A DNA stretch of 64,000 nucleotides from Polyangiaceae bacterium (GCA_025353725.1 JANXOF010000060.1:56366-120365); one strand, 5' to 3'. Positions 17,449 through 27,127 are shown, numbered from the stretch's first letter. The notes: generated by a model not told the origin, from the letters alone. Translations and numbers: made by a program.

Positions 17449-18207
17449 TCAGCGGTTCCAGCGATAGAGCTGCGCTGACGACCTCGTCGTAGGCTTGGTC
17501 GTCGCGGGGACAATGAGTCCGCGGTCGAGCAAGTGGCCGCGGATGACACGCGGCGTCAGCTTCCGCCCGATAACGACTTCATAGATGCGTCGCAACTCGG
17601 TCAACGTGAAGCACGGCGGCATGAGGTCGAACGCCGTGTCCACCGTCGGATCATCGAGGTGACGACACAAGCGCCGGTACGCCCGCGTCACAAGAACCGC
17701 GTGGTCGAACGCAAGCTTAATGGGCGCGACGTTCTTGGCACGAACGCTCGCGCGTGATTTCTTCGTCGCTGCAGCGACCGCAACCCCGCGCGGCGGGAGC
17801 GGCGGCGAGGTACGCTCGAGCGTCAGCTCGCCGAGGTCGAGTGACCGAAGCGCGTGCCACTCGGCCTCGATCGCGTCGTCTCCAGGCTGCAGCGCCATCT
17901 CGGCTGCGCGGTACGTGACGAACGCCACGGTCACCGTGTGCCCGCGCGGATCTCGGCCGGGGTCTCCGAAAGCTCCGAGTTGCTCAAGTTTCAGTCCGGT
18001 GAGTCCGGTCTCTTCGGAGAGCTCGCGCGCCGCGGCTTTAACCAACGATTCGTTCTCGTTCACAAAGCCGCCGGGCAGCGCCCAGGAGCCCTTGAACGGC
18101 GCTTCCTTCCTGCGAATCAGGACGACCGCGAGATCATCTGCCCGCAGTGTGAACGCAACAACATCAGCCGTTACGCTCGGACGCGGATAAGGGTAGGTGA
18201 AGCGCAC
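17449..18207 (-). CDS. NrtR-like NUDIX-domain transcription regulator
   Basis: A 252-residue protein. Residues ~12-140 are a NUDIX domain with a complete Nudix box (GFVNENE ... RELSEETGL, ~48-70), so the hydrolase signature is intact. The C-terminal ~160-250 fits the winged-helix domain of NrtR regulators (FTLTELRRIYEVVIG, then LTPRVIRGHLLDRGLI). NrtR proteins repress NAD biosynthesis or salvage genes and sense ADP-ribose. Here no NAD-metabolism gene is adjacent, so the target is unknown. It starts at GTG 18207 with the family N-terminus YPYPRPSVTADVVAF. An alternative is an active ADP-ribose pyrophosphatase without regulatory role. Confidence 0.85.
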   Translation of the reverse strand: MRFTYPYPRPSVTADVVAFTLRADDLAVVLIRRKEAPFKGSWALPGGFVNENESLVKAAARELSEETGLTGLKLEQLGAFGDPGRDPRGHTVTVAFVTYRAAEMALQPGDDAIEAEWHALRSLDLGELTLERTSPPLPPRGVAVAAATKKSRASVRAKNVAPIKLAFDHAVLVTRAYRRLCRHLDDPTVDTAFDLMPPCFTLTELRRIYEVVIGRKLTPRVIRGHLLDRGLIVPATTKPTTRSSAQLYRWNR

Positions 18208-18294
18208 GCGGAGGTCATCACGTGCCGGCGAGACGCCGTCAACAAGGCTGCAAACGGCCAGCCCTCGGGATGGCAGGAGGGAGGCCGAGCGCGA

Positions 18295-18516
18295 TTAATC
18301 GTCGTCGGGTTCGTCCGCCTTCATGCGTGAGGCCTTGAAGAACAGGAGCGCCGACACGAAAAACATGGGAAGCGAAGAAACGACCACGAGCCATGGAAAG
18401 TGAGGGTTTACGCGAGCGTCCGTGCCGGAAAAGACAAAGCAAGTGACGACGACAAGCACCGCGAGGATGAAGACAACGAGACCCAAGATTTTCGCGGTCG
18501 CACGATCGGTGATCAC
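18295..18516 (-). CDS. small two-span membrane protein
   Basis: A 73-residue frame starting at GTG 18516. It encodes two hydrophobic helices (residues ~9-30 and ~40-60), a short polar loop (GTDARVNPHFP) and an acidic tail (KADEPDDD). The start lies 30 bases from the divergent start of the lipoprotein gene at 18547. No family recognised. The membrane topology supports a real gene, but the ribosome-binding site is weak. Confidence 0.5.
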   Translation of the reverse strand: MITDRATAKILGLVVFILAVLVVVTCFVFSGTDARVNPHFPWLVVVSSLPMFFVSALLFFKASRMKADEPDDD

Positions 18517-18546
18517 GGGGATGGAGAGGCTGTATCATCCGCGTCG

Positions 18547-19911
18547 ATGAGGCGCACGTCCTGGGTTCCGGTCCTTGCGTTACCGGCAGCTTTGGTTACA
18601 CCGGCTTGCCAACCAAGCCCCGCGATCAGTGTCGTCCATGTCGTGCCCGGCGACCCCGCGGACTCCCTGCGAGGGGATGCCGTAAAGATTCGGCGCAGCG
18701 CACAAGACGCGTACGTCGGCGCGCGACCTGGATATTACATCGTTCGGTCGACAGAAGATTGGGCAAGCGCATGGCCAAAGGGGGAAGCGCCGGCTCTACC
18801 CGAAGCGCTCGACCCTGCGCGATCCATGCTCGTTTTCGTTGTCGCGGAGAACCGCGATAGCGTCGGCCTCGCCATCACCAAAATAATGGAGAGCGGAGAC
18901 CGGATTCACGTAGCCGTCAAAGAGACGCGCGCAGGCGCAGGATGCAGAACGAACGCCGAGCGCGTTCCGTTCGACGCGGTCGTCGCGCCGCGCTCCGACA
19001 AGCCCGTCAAGTTTCATGTCGAGGACGCGCGTGGCGAAGCATGCGGTGACATGCCAGGCGTAACACTCAATTGTCGCGTCGCAGGGGCACTTGCCTGGGA
19101 GCCTGCGATTCGAGCGCGCCCAGGTGATTCTGTGGAATGCTACATGACATCCGAAACCAGGAGCAACGTGCCCATTACGGACACGCAGCTGTTTCTCTTC
19201 GAGGTACCAGCGGGGTCGAATGCCAAGTTCGCCTATACGTCGGGCACCTCACGCGCCGCCTTCAAAGTCGACGTTTTCGGCACTTACACAGCACGCGCGG
19301 AGGCCACGGATGAAATTCATCGAACGTCAGTAGCGACGGCGCAAGCCTCCGTCATGCCGGCTCAAACGAGGGACGTTACGGTTCAACTCGTTTGGAAAAA
19401 CGTGGCTATCGGTGATGACCCGACGGCGCTCCCTCGCGTCAAACTCCGCGCTGTCGAGGAGACCGCGAGCGCTAAAAAGAGACCCGGTCTGGGCACTCAA
19501 ACTGCCAATGAATGCGCTGTCGATCACCCGCGCCCCGAGTTCTGTGACGTAAAAGCTGTCGGCGCAAACCTTCAGATGACAGTGAAGTCATCAGACAAAC
19601 ATATTTTACTCGACGTCCTCTATGTCGACGAACGCGCCGACAAGGGACCGGTCGTTTGCGTCCAAGTCTACGCAGGATCGGCGCGGACGAGCGAAACATG
19701 TGATGCCACCCACCGCGACGCCAACGAGAGCTGGTCCTTGGGTAGGCTCGACGCACGCACGGGAAAGCTTCTCGGACCTGAAGCCGACGCGAGTAACGCA
19801 GCTGACGCAGGCGCGAGCCCAGCGCTTACGGCGCCCCTTCCGAGGGTTATCCCACCTGTCAAACCGGCACCCCCCATTCCTCCGCTCGAGCAACGAGGGG
19901 TTCGGCCGTAA
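18547..19911 (+). CDS. putative lipoprotein of unknown function
   Basis: A 454-residue protein with a lipoprotein signal (VTPAC, Cys21). ATG 18547 is preferred over the open frame from 18400, whose extra 49 residues are charged and would bury the signal. Residues ~50-165 contain a Trp-rich segment (RSTEDWASAWPKGE) and a VAVKETRAGAGC stretch. The middle (~170-290) is beta-rich with GDSVECYM ... AFKVDVFGTYTARAEATDE, resembling an Ig-like fold. The tail is Ala/Pro-rich. It has no recognisable catalytic motif. It converges on the phosphate permease gene (12 bases between stops). Confidence 0.6.
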   Translation: MRRTSWVPVLALPAALVTPACQPSPAISVVHVVPGDPADSLRGDAVKIRRSAQDAYVGARPGYYIVRSTEDWASAWPKGEAPALPEALDPARSMLVFVVAENRDSVGLAITKIMESGDRIHVAVKETRAGAGCRTNAERVPFDAVVAPRSDKPVKFHVEDARGEACGDMPGVTLNCRVAGALAWEPAIRARPGDSVECYMTSETRSNVPITDTQLFLFEVPAGSNAKFAYTSGTSRAAFKVDVFGTYTARAEATDEIHRTSVATAQASVMPAQTRDVTVQLVWKNVAIGDDPTALPRVKLRAVEETASAKKRPGLGTQTANECAVDHPRPEFCDVKAVGANLQMTVKSSDKHILLDVLYVDERADKGPVVCVQVYAGSARTSETCDATHRDANESWSLGRLDARTGKLLGPEADASNAADAGASPALTAPLPRVIPPVKPAPPIPPLEQRGVRP

Positions 19912-19923
19912 CCAGAGCGCGCG

Positions 19924-20949
19924 CTAGCCGTCGACGAAGAGGCCTAACAACTTCATCGTAAGAAAAGCAATCGCGGCGGTCAGCGGGAGTGTGAGTACCC
20001 AGGCTGTCAAGATATTGCCCGCCACGCCCCAACGCACCGCGCTAATTCGCTTACTCGCGCCTACACCCATAATCGAAGCATTGATTACGTGCGTCGTGGA
20101 GACCGGAACGCCGAAGTGGCTGGCACCGAGGATCGTAAGCGCCCCAGCGGTCTCCGCCGCGAACCCTTGAATCGGGGTGATACGAATGATCTTTGAGCCC
20201 ATCGTCTTGATGATGCGCTTGCCCCCCGCCATCGTACCGGTCGCGATCGCCGCTGCGCACGAGATAACGACCCAGAGCGGAACCTTGTCACCATGCGGCA
20301 ACATCCACGAAGGCATTCCCGCGTGACCTGCTTTCACGAAGGCAAGAAGCGCGAGCGTGATGATGCCCATGGATTTCTGAGCGTCGTTCGACCCGTGCGC
20401 AAACGCCATCGTGCATGCCGAGAGCAGTTGTAGACGACGCGACGCGCGGTGCACGAACATGGGCGAGAACCGACGAACGATCCAAAGGAGTGCAATCATC
20501 AAAAGAAACGCCGCGGTAAATCCGATGAGAGGTGAAGCTACAAGAGGAACAAGCACTTTTTGATAGAGCGCCCCCCACTTGAACGCAGACACGCCTGCCT
20601 TCGCCACGACAGCGCCCGCGAGCCCTCCAATGAGCGCGTGCGAGGAGCTCGACGGAATCCCATACCACCACGTAATGAGGTTCCAGAGGCATGCGCCGAT
20701 GAGCGCGGCGAGTACAACCGTCTGCGTGACAACGCTCGTGTCGGCAAATCCCGTAGCGATCGTTTTCGCGACGGCGGTGCCCGTGATTGCCCCGAAAAAG
20801 TTCAGCACGCCGGCGATCAAGACCGCCGTGCGGACGGGCAAAACGCCCGTCGAAACCACGGTAGCGATAGCATTCGCCGCGTCGTGAAACCCATTGATAT
20901 AGTCGAAAATGATAGCCGCAACGATGACGCAGACGAGCAGACTAACCAT
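19924..20949 (-). CDS. pit: PiT-family inorganic phosphate permease
   Basis: A 341-residue, ~10-helix inner-membrane transporter for phosphate (or metal-phosphate) driven by protons or sodium. Both inverted PiT signatures are present: GFHDAANAIATVVSTG near residue 20 and GSNDAQKSMGIITLALL in the second half. GIPSSSSHALIGG and GVPVSTTHVINASI are also typical. Its start overlaps the end of the upstream DUF47/PhoU-like gene by 8 bases. This is the standard pairing in which the PhoU-like protein modulates the permease. It is constitutive in many bacteria; no Pho box was identified here. Confidence 0.93.
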   Translation of the reverse strand: MVSLLVCVIVAAIIFDYINGFHDAANAIATVVSTGVLPVRTAVLIAGVLNFFGAITGTAVAKTIATGFADTSVVTQTVVLAALIGACLWNLITWWYGIPSSSSHALIGGLAGAVVAKAGVSAFKWGALYQKVLVPLVASPLIGFTAAFLLMIALLWIVRRFSPMFVHRASRRLQLLSACTMAFAHGSNDAQKSMGIITLALLAFVKAGHAGMPSWMLPHGDKVPLWVVISCAAAIATGTMAGGKRIIKTMGSKIIRITPIQGFAAETAGALTILGASHFGVPVSTTHVINASIMGVGASKRISAVRWGVAGNILTAWVLTLPLTAAIAFLTMKLLGLFVDG

Positions 20950-21583
20950 TCTTGACGGCTAGGTTGGCGAGAATATCAGCAATCGAATCGCATTGGTCGA
21001 CGGCATTCTCGAGGTCTTCGAGGACAGTTTTTTCGCGAATCAACTGTTTGGCATCGACCGCGCTGTCTTTGAAGAGCGCGGAGATGGCCTCGCGGTAGAC
21101 GGTATCAGCGTCTTTTTCGATGGTTCGGAGCTCGCGCGCGCAGGCGACGATCTCGGCGTAGTCGTGGCTTCGGAGCTTCGGCATGACGACGTGGATGCGA
21201 TGCGTGCAGTCCACAAGTATTCGCACGAGTTCCTTCATCGGCCCCGTCGCCTCCGCGACGCCAAGCATCGTGCACGCTCGAATGGCTCCGTTGGTGAGGT
21301 CGAGAACGGTGTCGAGCTCCGAAGAAAGGCGCTGGAGATCTTCGCGATCGATGGGTGTCACGAAGGTCTTGGCGAGCGCCTCTTCCATTTCGTGGACAAT
21401 GCGATCGCCGTCGTGTTCGCACGTTTGCACCGCGGCACGCGCCTGTTCGGCCGTATGAACGTTCGCCGTAAATTGAGCGAGCGCTTTTGCGCCGTCGTAC
21501 GCGGCTTTCGCTTGCTGCTCGAGAAAATCGTAAAAGTGATCTTCGCGCGGCAGGAGGAACCGAATGACATCCTGGAGTCCCAT
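20942..21583 (-). CDS. DUF47/PhoU-like phosphate transport regulator
   Basis: A 213-residue all-helical protein of the DUF47 (PhoU-like, TIGR00153-type) family. Visible hallmarks are LPREDHFYDFLEQQA at the N-terminus, TCEHDGDRIVHEMEEALAKTFVTPIDREDL (~50-85) with metal-binding Glu/Asp residues, and LRTIEKDADTVYREAISALF near 150. Family members are thought to control or couple to the adjacent PiT permease. The gene comes first in a two-gene unit with pit and overlaps it by 8 bases. Confidence 0.9.
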   Translation of the reverse strand: MGLQDVIRFLLPREDHFYDFLEQQAKAAYDGAKALAQFTANVHTAEQARAAVQTCEHDGDRIVHEMEEALAKTFVTPIDREDLQRLSSELDTVLDLTNGAIRACTMLGVAEATGPMKELVRILVDCTHRIHVVMPKLRSHDYAEIVACARELRTIEKDADTVYREAISALFKDSAVDAKQLIREKTVLEDLENAVDQCDSIADILANLAVKNG

Positions 21584-21771
21584 CAGGCGATGGCTTTCGG
21601 CAACGTGGACTGCAAACGCGACGCGCGGAGATTTACCTGGGTCGTCATGGGTTGTCGGTGAATCTACCGAGTTTCAAAACTTTTGTGCGTCGAACGTGTG
21701 ACGCTCCTGTGGCAATCGGGTCGACGGCACACCATCGCGGTACGCGCCGCGAGAGAGCGAGTGTGCCGCAG

Positions 21772-23286
21772 CTACTCGCGTGTTGCGGGAATGTCGGAAG
21801 TCGGAGCTGGCGGCGGGTTCGGCCCCGCTTGCGGCCGCGCATCGCCCGCACGCGCCGACGTCGCGGGGCGTGGTCTCAGGTGGGAGCTCGGTAGGTGCAC
21901 CGGCTTCGAGGGCGAAATCACCGGTGTCGTAGGCGAAGCCGAAGAAATGACGGCCGGGTGAAACGTGCCCGTCGTCACCACGACCGCCGTCGTGGAGGGC
22001 CTATCGCCATCCGCGGAACTCGTTGGCAAAACCAAGGGATCCACGACGGGCGCGGCTTGCGCCGTCGCCGCCGGGGGACCTACCGGGCCTCGAAGTTCGC
22101 CGGCAATTTTGGCGATGGCGAGGGCGGTTACCGTAACGAAAAGCACGAAAACAGAAGCCCACAAGGCCGCTGTTTTTGCCGTGATGTCTTTCGGTTTCGG
22201 TGGGGTTGAGGGCTTCGGTGCAACAATTTGAATCGGCGGGCCCGTCCACGACCCTCTCGCGTGACGGCTCGTGGTTCCGTAGGACCTACCCGCTTCGTGG
22301 CTCGGATTTGCCTCCGCCGCTAACGTTACAAGTGCCGGTCCCAAAATCGCGATGCGTTCAAGCGATGGCGTCGCGACGGGACCCGCGTACGGCGCGAGCA
22401 AGCGCGCGAGTTCGATAACGTCACCGAGCCGCTGCGCGCGGTCTCGCTCGAGGCATCGCGCGACCACGTGTTCCAGCCCCTCGGGAACATCAGGCTTCGC
22501 GTCGCGCAGATTCGGAATCGGCGCGTGCATAATCGATTGAATGAGCTCGCCCAGAGAGGCCGCGTGAAACGGTGGCTTACCGCTCATTAGCCGGTAAAGA
22601 ATCACGCCGAGCGACCATACGTCGCTGCGAGCATCCGCGTCGCGCGCGGAGACAATTTGCTCGGGCGCCATATAGCTTGGAGAGCCTAGAATGTCGGTCG
22701 CCTTCGTGACGACGCTATCGAGTCGATCACGGCGAGGGTCGCCGCTGTCGTCGTCCGACCCCAAATCCAGGAGCTTGGACACACCGAAGTCGAGGACTTT
22801 CAAGACGGGTTCGCCGCTCTGCCCCTTTGTGAGAAACAAGTTCGCAGGCTTTAAGTCGCGGTGAACGATGCCATAACCGTGGGCCTCGGCAATCGCCTCG
22901 CATGCCTGAAGAATGTACTCGCATGCCTCGTGAGCTGGGAGAGGACCTCGCTTCTGGAGGAGCGCGGAGAGATCGGCGCCCTCGAGGTACTCCATGACCA
23001 TGTAAGGGGTGCCGTTCTCAAGCGCTCCGACGTCGAGCACTCTGGACACGTGCCTGCTCTTCAAACGTACCGTGTTGCGAGCCTCGCGAAGGAACCGGCT
23101 CTTGAAGTCTGGAGTGCAAACTTCGGCGCGCATAAACTTGAGCGCAACCATCTGACCGAGTTGGAGATGCCGCGCGGCCACGACGTAGCCCATGCCGCCC
23201 GAGCCGATGACGCGGTCTACTTCGAATTTCCCGGCAATGACGTCACCCGGGCGAATTCCGGCCACACCCAGATTGTGCTCGCCCAT
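21772..23286 (-). CDS. transmembrane Ser/Thr protein kinase
   Basis: A 504-residue Hanks-type kinase. The catalytic domain (residues ~18-290) has the glycine loop GSGGMGYV, Lys50 (VALK), Asp144 in HRDLKPAN, a DFG motif and GSPSYMAPEQ, so it should be active. A hydrophobic span lies in the C-terminal third (TAALWASVFVLFVTVTALAI), followed by a Pro/Thr/Ser-rich outer tail. ATG 23286 is preferred. The frame stays open upstream to 23439, but that part resembles no kinase N-terminus and would overlap the divergent gene at 23438. It is closely related in layout to the kinase at 6901. Substrates are unknown; the FHA proteins at 3392 and 46857 are plausible readers of its phosphorylation. Confidence 0.9.
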   Translation of the reverse strand: MGEHNLGVAGIRPGDVIAGKFEVDRVIGSGGMGYVVAARHLQLGQMVALKFMRAEVCTPDFKSRFLREARNTVRLKSRHVSRVLDVGALENGTPYMVMEYLEGADLSALLQKRGPLPAHEACEYILQACEAIAEAHGYGIVHRDLKPANLFLTKGQSGEPVLKVLDFGVSKLLDLGSDDDSGDPRRDRLDSVVTKATDILGSPSYMAPEQIVSARDADARSDVWSLGVILYRLMSGKPPFHAASLGELIQSIMHAPIPNLRDAKPDVPEGLEHVVARCLERDRAQRLGDVIELARLLAPYAGPVATPSLERIAILGPALVTLAAEANPSHEAGRSYGTTSRHARGSWTGPPIQIVAPKPSTPPKPKDITAKTAALWASVFVLFVTVTALAIAKIAGELRGPVGPPAATAQAAPVVDPLVLPTSSADGDRPSTTAVVVTTGTFHPAVISSASPTTPVISPSKPVHLPSSHLRPRPATSARAGDARPQAGPNPPPAPTSDIPATRE

Positions 23287-23437
23287 CGCCGGCAAATCAA
23301 GAAAAGGCCTCGTCGGGCGCGAAAGGACTTCGCGTACGGACACTCTCGAAGTGGTCACGGACAGGGGAAGACTCGAAGGAAGCCGCCACAATCGTGAGAA
23401 ATGAGGGCAGGCACGACAATCGCTTACCGAAACGACC

Positions 23438-24394
23438 ATGACCTTACGTCACCTCCGCGCGATCCAGCTTGCTCTGTCGCTGCAACTTCTGTCCGGCGCG
23501 CAGGCAGCACACGCTCGTCCTCGCGAAAATATCAAGTCTGAAGACGACGCAGTCAGGGAGCTCGACATCGACGCCGAGGACCTCATCGGACGAGCCACCG
23601 CAGGGCGAGGGCTCGCTCGGCGTCCCCCCGGAGGCGAGGCGTGGGTCTCTCTTGCAGGGTTCACGCATCCGCAAGCGAGTGGAGGGCGAGAGGTAGGCGC
23701 CATGGTGGTCATCGGCCTGCCGCTCGACCGAATCGCACGGGCCGCGTCGGCGTCGGCATCTCCGATCGGTGTTAGGCCTTTAGCGTCTGTCGCGCACGGT
23801 TCGCACGACGTCGCACCGAGACTTGCGCGCGGCGCGGTCGAAGCAGCTTGGCGTTCTGCGGGGTTGGGCCACGACGATGCTCGTCTGGACGACCTTGTCG
23901 CGCGAGCTCGCTGGAGTGCGCTGCTCCCAGAAACACGGCTTCGCGCGATTCGATTTGAGGACCAACGACTGTCCACCGAGTCAAACCTCGACGCGAATCG
24001 TTTACGGGACTCGACGAGCGCAAACCTGGGTCTAGAAGCACGCCTTACATGGCGCTTCGACAGGCTTCTCTACGCGGATGACGAGCCGTCCTTCGAGCGG
24101 ATGCGTCTTGAGCGGCATGACGCGCGCGCACGCATTGCAGGCCGCGTCCTCGAGACACTCTTTCACTGGCAACGCGCTCGGTTGGAGCTCCGGTACGCGG
24201 AAGAGGCCTCGCACGATGCACGCGAATCTTCGGAGCGCCCGTCGCGCGACGAAGCCGAGGCCGCCATGCGGCTGATGGAAGCCGAAGCCACACTCGATGT
24301 CCTCACGTCAGGCTGGTTTGCGACGACGCGCAGCCAAGGTGAGGCAAGGCGCCCACCCGAACCACCGAGTCCCACACTTCCCGGCGCCCTGTGA
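23438..24394 (+). CDS. exported protein, conserved myxobacterial type
   Basis: A 318-residue protein with an N-terminal signal (residues 1-27). The second half contains SALLPETRLRAIRFEDQRLSTES, then LGLEARLTWRFDRLLYADDEPSFERMR, then a helical stretch (ARIAGRVLETLFHWQRARLEL). I recall this layout from uncharacterised myxobacterial proteins. It suggests an outer-membrane-associated or periplasmic helical protein, but no function is known. The gene is divergent from the kinase (151 bases between starts). The SDR gene follows 53 bases downstream on the same strand. Confidence 0.6.
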   Translation: MTLRHLRAIQLALSLQLLSGAQAAHARPRENIKSEDDAVRELDIDAEDLIGRATAGRGLARRPPGGEAWVSLAGFTHPQASGGREVGAMVVIGLPLDRIARAASASASPIGVRPLASVAHGSHDVAPRLARGAVEAAWRSAGLGHDDARLDDLVARARWSALLPETRLRAIRFEDQRLSTESNLDANRLRDSTSANLGLEARLTWRFDRLLYADDEPSFERMRLERHDARARIAGRVLETLFHWQRARLELRYAEEASHDARESSERPSRDEAEAAMRLMEAEATLDVLTSGWFATTRSQGEARRPPEPPSPTLPGAL

Positions 24395-24447
24395 GCACGC
24401 GGTGCTCTGGCTGTGCCCTGTCGCACGTTTGGCCCTATGGTCCTGCG

Positions 24448-25914
24448 ATGAGTCAGCAAGATCCGAGCATGTCTCTCACGCGGCCAGTCGTGGTGGTCGG
24501 TGGCGGGAGTGGCTTTATCGGGCGAGCCCTTGGAGCGAAGCTGGCCGAGCGATTCGACGTCATCGGCATTTCGCGCGGTGAGCGCGCGCCGGACGCCCAC
24601 TTCACCGCTTTTCGAAAAGCCGACTTTTTCAATCTTCGAGAGGCCGAAAACGCACTGAAAGGAGCTCAATTCGCTATTTACCTAGTCCACAGCATGCTGC
24701 CCTCGGCCCGACTGACTCAGGGCGCTTTTGAAGACCTCGATCTCATCTGCGCAGACAACTTCGCGCGGGCGGCAAAGCTCGCAGGCGTTACGCAAATTAT
24801 CTATTTGGGCGGACTCATCCCCGATACGAGCGACCTGTCTCCGCACCTCGCGAGCCGTCTCGAAGTAGAGTCAACGTTACGTCGCTATGGCGTGCCCGTA
24901 ACGACCTTGCGTGCCGGCCTCGTGATCGGCGGCGGCGGGTCATCGTTCGAGATCCTTACCCGACTCGTGCAGCGCCTTCCGGCGATGGTCGTGCCCAAGT
25001 GGACGCTCACACGGATGCAGCCGGTCGCCGTCGACGACGTTGTCGCACTGCTGTCGTTTGTCGTCGGCCGCACAGCTTGTTTCGGCGAAACCTACGACGT
25101 CGGCGCGCCGGCGGCTCTCGACTACCGCACATTAATGGCCATGTGCGCCGAGATTCTGGGGTTGGGGCGGCGCATGGTTCCCGTCCCCCTGTTTACGCCG
25201 TCGCTCTCTCGGCTCTGGGTGTCACTCGTAACGGGCGCCCCGAAGGCACTCGTGGCACCGCTGGTCGAAAGCCTTCGTCACGAAATGATCGCACGCGACC
25301 TTCGCCTTGCGGCCATGGCCGGGCTCGACCCGATGCCCGTGCGACGAGCGATGGAGCAGGCGCTCGCAACGGCAAAAGTCTTGAAGCGCGAGGCAAAAAG
25401 TGAGCGCCCGCCGTCGAACAAACCAACGCCGACGAGGACCGTACCGTCGCTCGTTCGCTCCGTGCAGCGGATGCGGTTGCCCGACGGGCGCAATGCCGAA
25501 TGGGCGGCACAGGAGTACGTGCGATGGCTTCCGCTCGCGCTCCGCGGCCTCGTGCGCGCCGAGGTCGACGAGCATCGAAACTGCCGCTTCGTCGTGTTCT
25601 TGATAGGACTGCCCCTCCTCGTCCTCACCTACGCGCCCGACCGAAGTACGTCCGATCGTCAGCTCTTTTTCGTCACGGGCGGCCTGCTCTCGCGTCCGGC
25701 CCAACGCGGACGCTTCGAGCTGCGGCAGGTATTGGACGGCCAAACCTTGATGACGGCGATCCACGATTTTGGCCCACGGCTGCCGTGGTTCATTTACGTG
25801 CACTCGCAGGCTCGGTTTCACGGCTGGGTGATGGCCGCGTTTCGACGTCATCTCGAAGCTTCGCGCGCGCTTCCCTGCGAGCCAGAAGCCGCGCCAAAAC
25901 GACAGTGCGCTTGA
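24448..25914 (+). CDS. SDR-type NAD(P)-binding protein with DUF2867-like C-terminus
   Basis: A 488-residue two-domain protein. Residues ~10-310 are an atypical short-chain dehydrogenase/epimerase fold: the nucleotide-binding loop GGGSGFIGRAL (~18-28), an acidic/polar GISRGERAPD segment, QFAIYLVHSM, and TLRAGLVIGGGGSSFEI near 155. Usual Tyr-x-x-x-Lys catalysis is not evident, as in many NmrA-like members. Residues ~330-480 resemble the DUF2867 domain often fused to such SDRs. Substrate unknown. ATG 24448 is chosen over 24391 because the Rossmann strand follows within ten residues. prfB starts 35 bases downstream. Confidence 0.8.
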   Translation: MSQQDPSMSLTRPVVVVGGGSGFIGRALGAKLAERFDVIGISRGERAPDAHFTAFRKADFFNLREAENALKGAQFAIYLVHSMLPSARLTQGAFEDLDLICADNFARAAKLAGVTQIIYLGGLIPDTSDLSPHLASRLEVESTLRRYGVPVTTLRAGLVIGGGGSSFEILTRLVQRLPAMVVPKWTLTRMQPVAVDDVVALLSFVVGRTACFGETYDVGAPAALDYRTLMAMCAEILGLGRRMVPVPLFTPSLSRLWVSLVTGAPKALVAPLVESLRHEMIARDLRLAAMAGLDPMPVRRAMEQALATAKVLKREAKSERPPSNKPTPTRTVPSLVRSVQRMRLPDGRNAEWAAQEYVRWLPLALRGLVRAEVDEHRNCRFVVFLIGLPLLVLTYAPDRSTSDRQLFFVTGGLLSRPAQRGRFELRQVLDGQTLMTAIHDFGPRLPWFIYVHSQARFHGWVMAAFRRHLEASRALPCEPEAAPKRQCA

Positions 25915-25948
25915 CGACGCGTGACGGCACGTGTCATTGGTTTGACAA

Positions 25949-27089
25949 ATGCTTGCCGAGTCAAGGTTGAAACTCGAAGACCTCCAAAGGCGCCTCATGA
26001 CGCTAAGGGGGCATCTTTGACGTCCCGAAACTCAAAGACGACATCGATCGACTGAACGAGTCGACGCTCGCGCCCAACTTCTGGGAGGACGCGAAAAAAG
26101 CCCAGGCGGTGACCAAAAAGCGTTCGGGCATCGAACAAAAAGTAGATCTCGTTGAGAAGCTCACTCGAGACATCGATGACGCCAGAGAGATGCTTGAGCT
26201 TGGTGCGTCCGAGAAAGATGAAGGCATCGTCGGAGAGATTGGCGGGCAACTTCCTTCCCTTGAAACGCGCCTGCGGAGCGCGGAGCTCGGTCGGATGCTC
26301 TCGGGTCAAGTCGACCACGCGAACGCCATTCTGAGCATTCACCCCGGGGCTGGCGGCATTGACGCCAAAGACTGGGGGCAGATGCTCATGCGGATGTACA
26401 TGCGTTGGTGTGAGCGGGGAGGCTACAAGACGGAAATCGTCGACTTCGAGGAAGGCGACGGCGCTGGGATTAACGGCGTCTCGTTCACAGTGACCGGCGA
26501 TCACGCGTTCGGGTATTTGAGGAGCGAAATCGGCGTCCATCGGCTTGTCCGCATTTCTCCATTTGACGCGAACGCCCGGCGCCAGACGGCTTTCGCAGCC
26601 GTCGAAGTCACGCCGGACATCGAGGACGAAGTCGACATCGTTGTGAAGGATGAAGACCTCGAGACCACCACGATGCGCGCCGGCGGCAAGGGCGGGCAAA
26701 ACGTCAACAAGGTTGAAACGGCGGTGCGCATGAAGCACATCCCGTCCGGGATCGTCGTGGTCTGCCGCGCCGAGCGCTCGCAGCTCCAGAATCGGCGCAC
26801 GGCGCTGAAGATGGTGAAGGCAAAGCTCTACGAGCAAGAAATGCAGCGACGCGAAGACCAGGCCGCGGTCTACCAAGCCTCAAAAACGCAAATCGGTTGG
26901 GGCAATCAGATTCGCAGCTATGTGCTCGCGCCATACCGGCTCGTCAAAGACCTGCGTACGAGTTACGAGGTCGGCAACGTCGACGGCGTTCTCGATGGCG
27001 ACCTCGACCCGTTCATCGAGGCCTACCTACTCGCAGCTGCCGGCGGCAACCTCAAAAAAGGCGGCGTCGCCGAAGACGTCGAGGCGTAG
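25949..27089 (+). CDS. prfB: peptide chain release factor 2 (programmed frameshift)
   Basis: RF2 reads UAA and UGA stop codons and releases the finished peptide. The gene has two frames: 23 codons from ATG 25949 to an in-frame TGA at 26018-26020, then the +1 frame from GAC 26019 to the stop at 27089, giving 379 residues. The second frame carries the SPF tripeptide ([16 protein letters not shown]) for UGA/UAA recognition and the GGQ loop ([19 protein letters not shown]) for peptide release. Without the frameshift the product would be 23 residues, so expression should be autoregulated by RF2 level, as in E. coli. The total is slightly longer than the usual ~365. Confidence 0.95.
26006..26021 (+). 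promoter_or_regulatory. prfB programmed +1 frameshift site
   Basis: AGGGGG (internal Shine-Dalgarno, 26006-26011), three bases, then the slippery CTT TGA C. The spacing is identical to the E. coli prfB site. Slow decoding of UGA when RF2 is scarce lets the ribosome slip from CUU to UUU and continue with GAC. Confidence 0.95.
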
Positions 27090-27105
27090 GCGCATTCATG
27101 GGAAA

Positions 27106-27127
27106 GGCGTCGCCGTGCGGCGACGCC
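27106..27127. terminator. hairpin downstream of prfB
   Basis: GGCGTCGCCG and CGGCGACGCC form a perfect 10-bp stem with a 2-base centre, 16 bases after the prfB stop. No T-tract follows. It separates prfB from the convergent OmpA-type gene. Confidence 0.5.
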
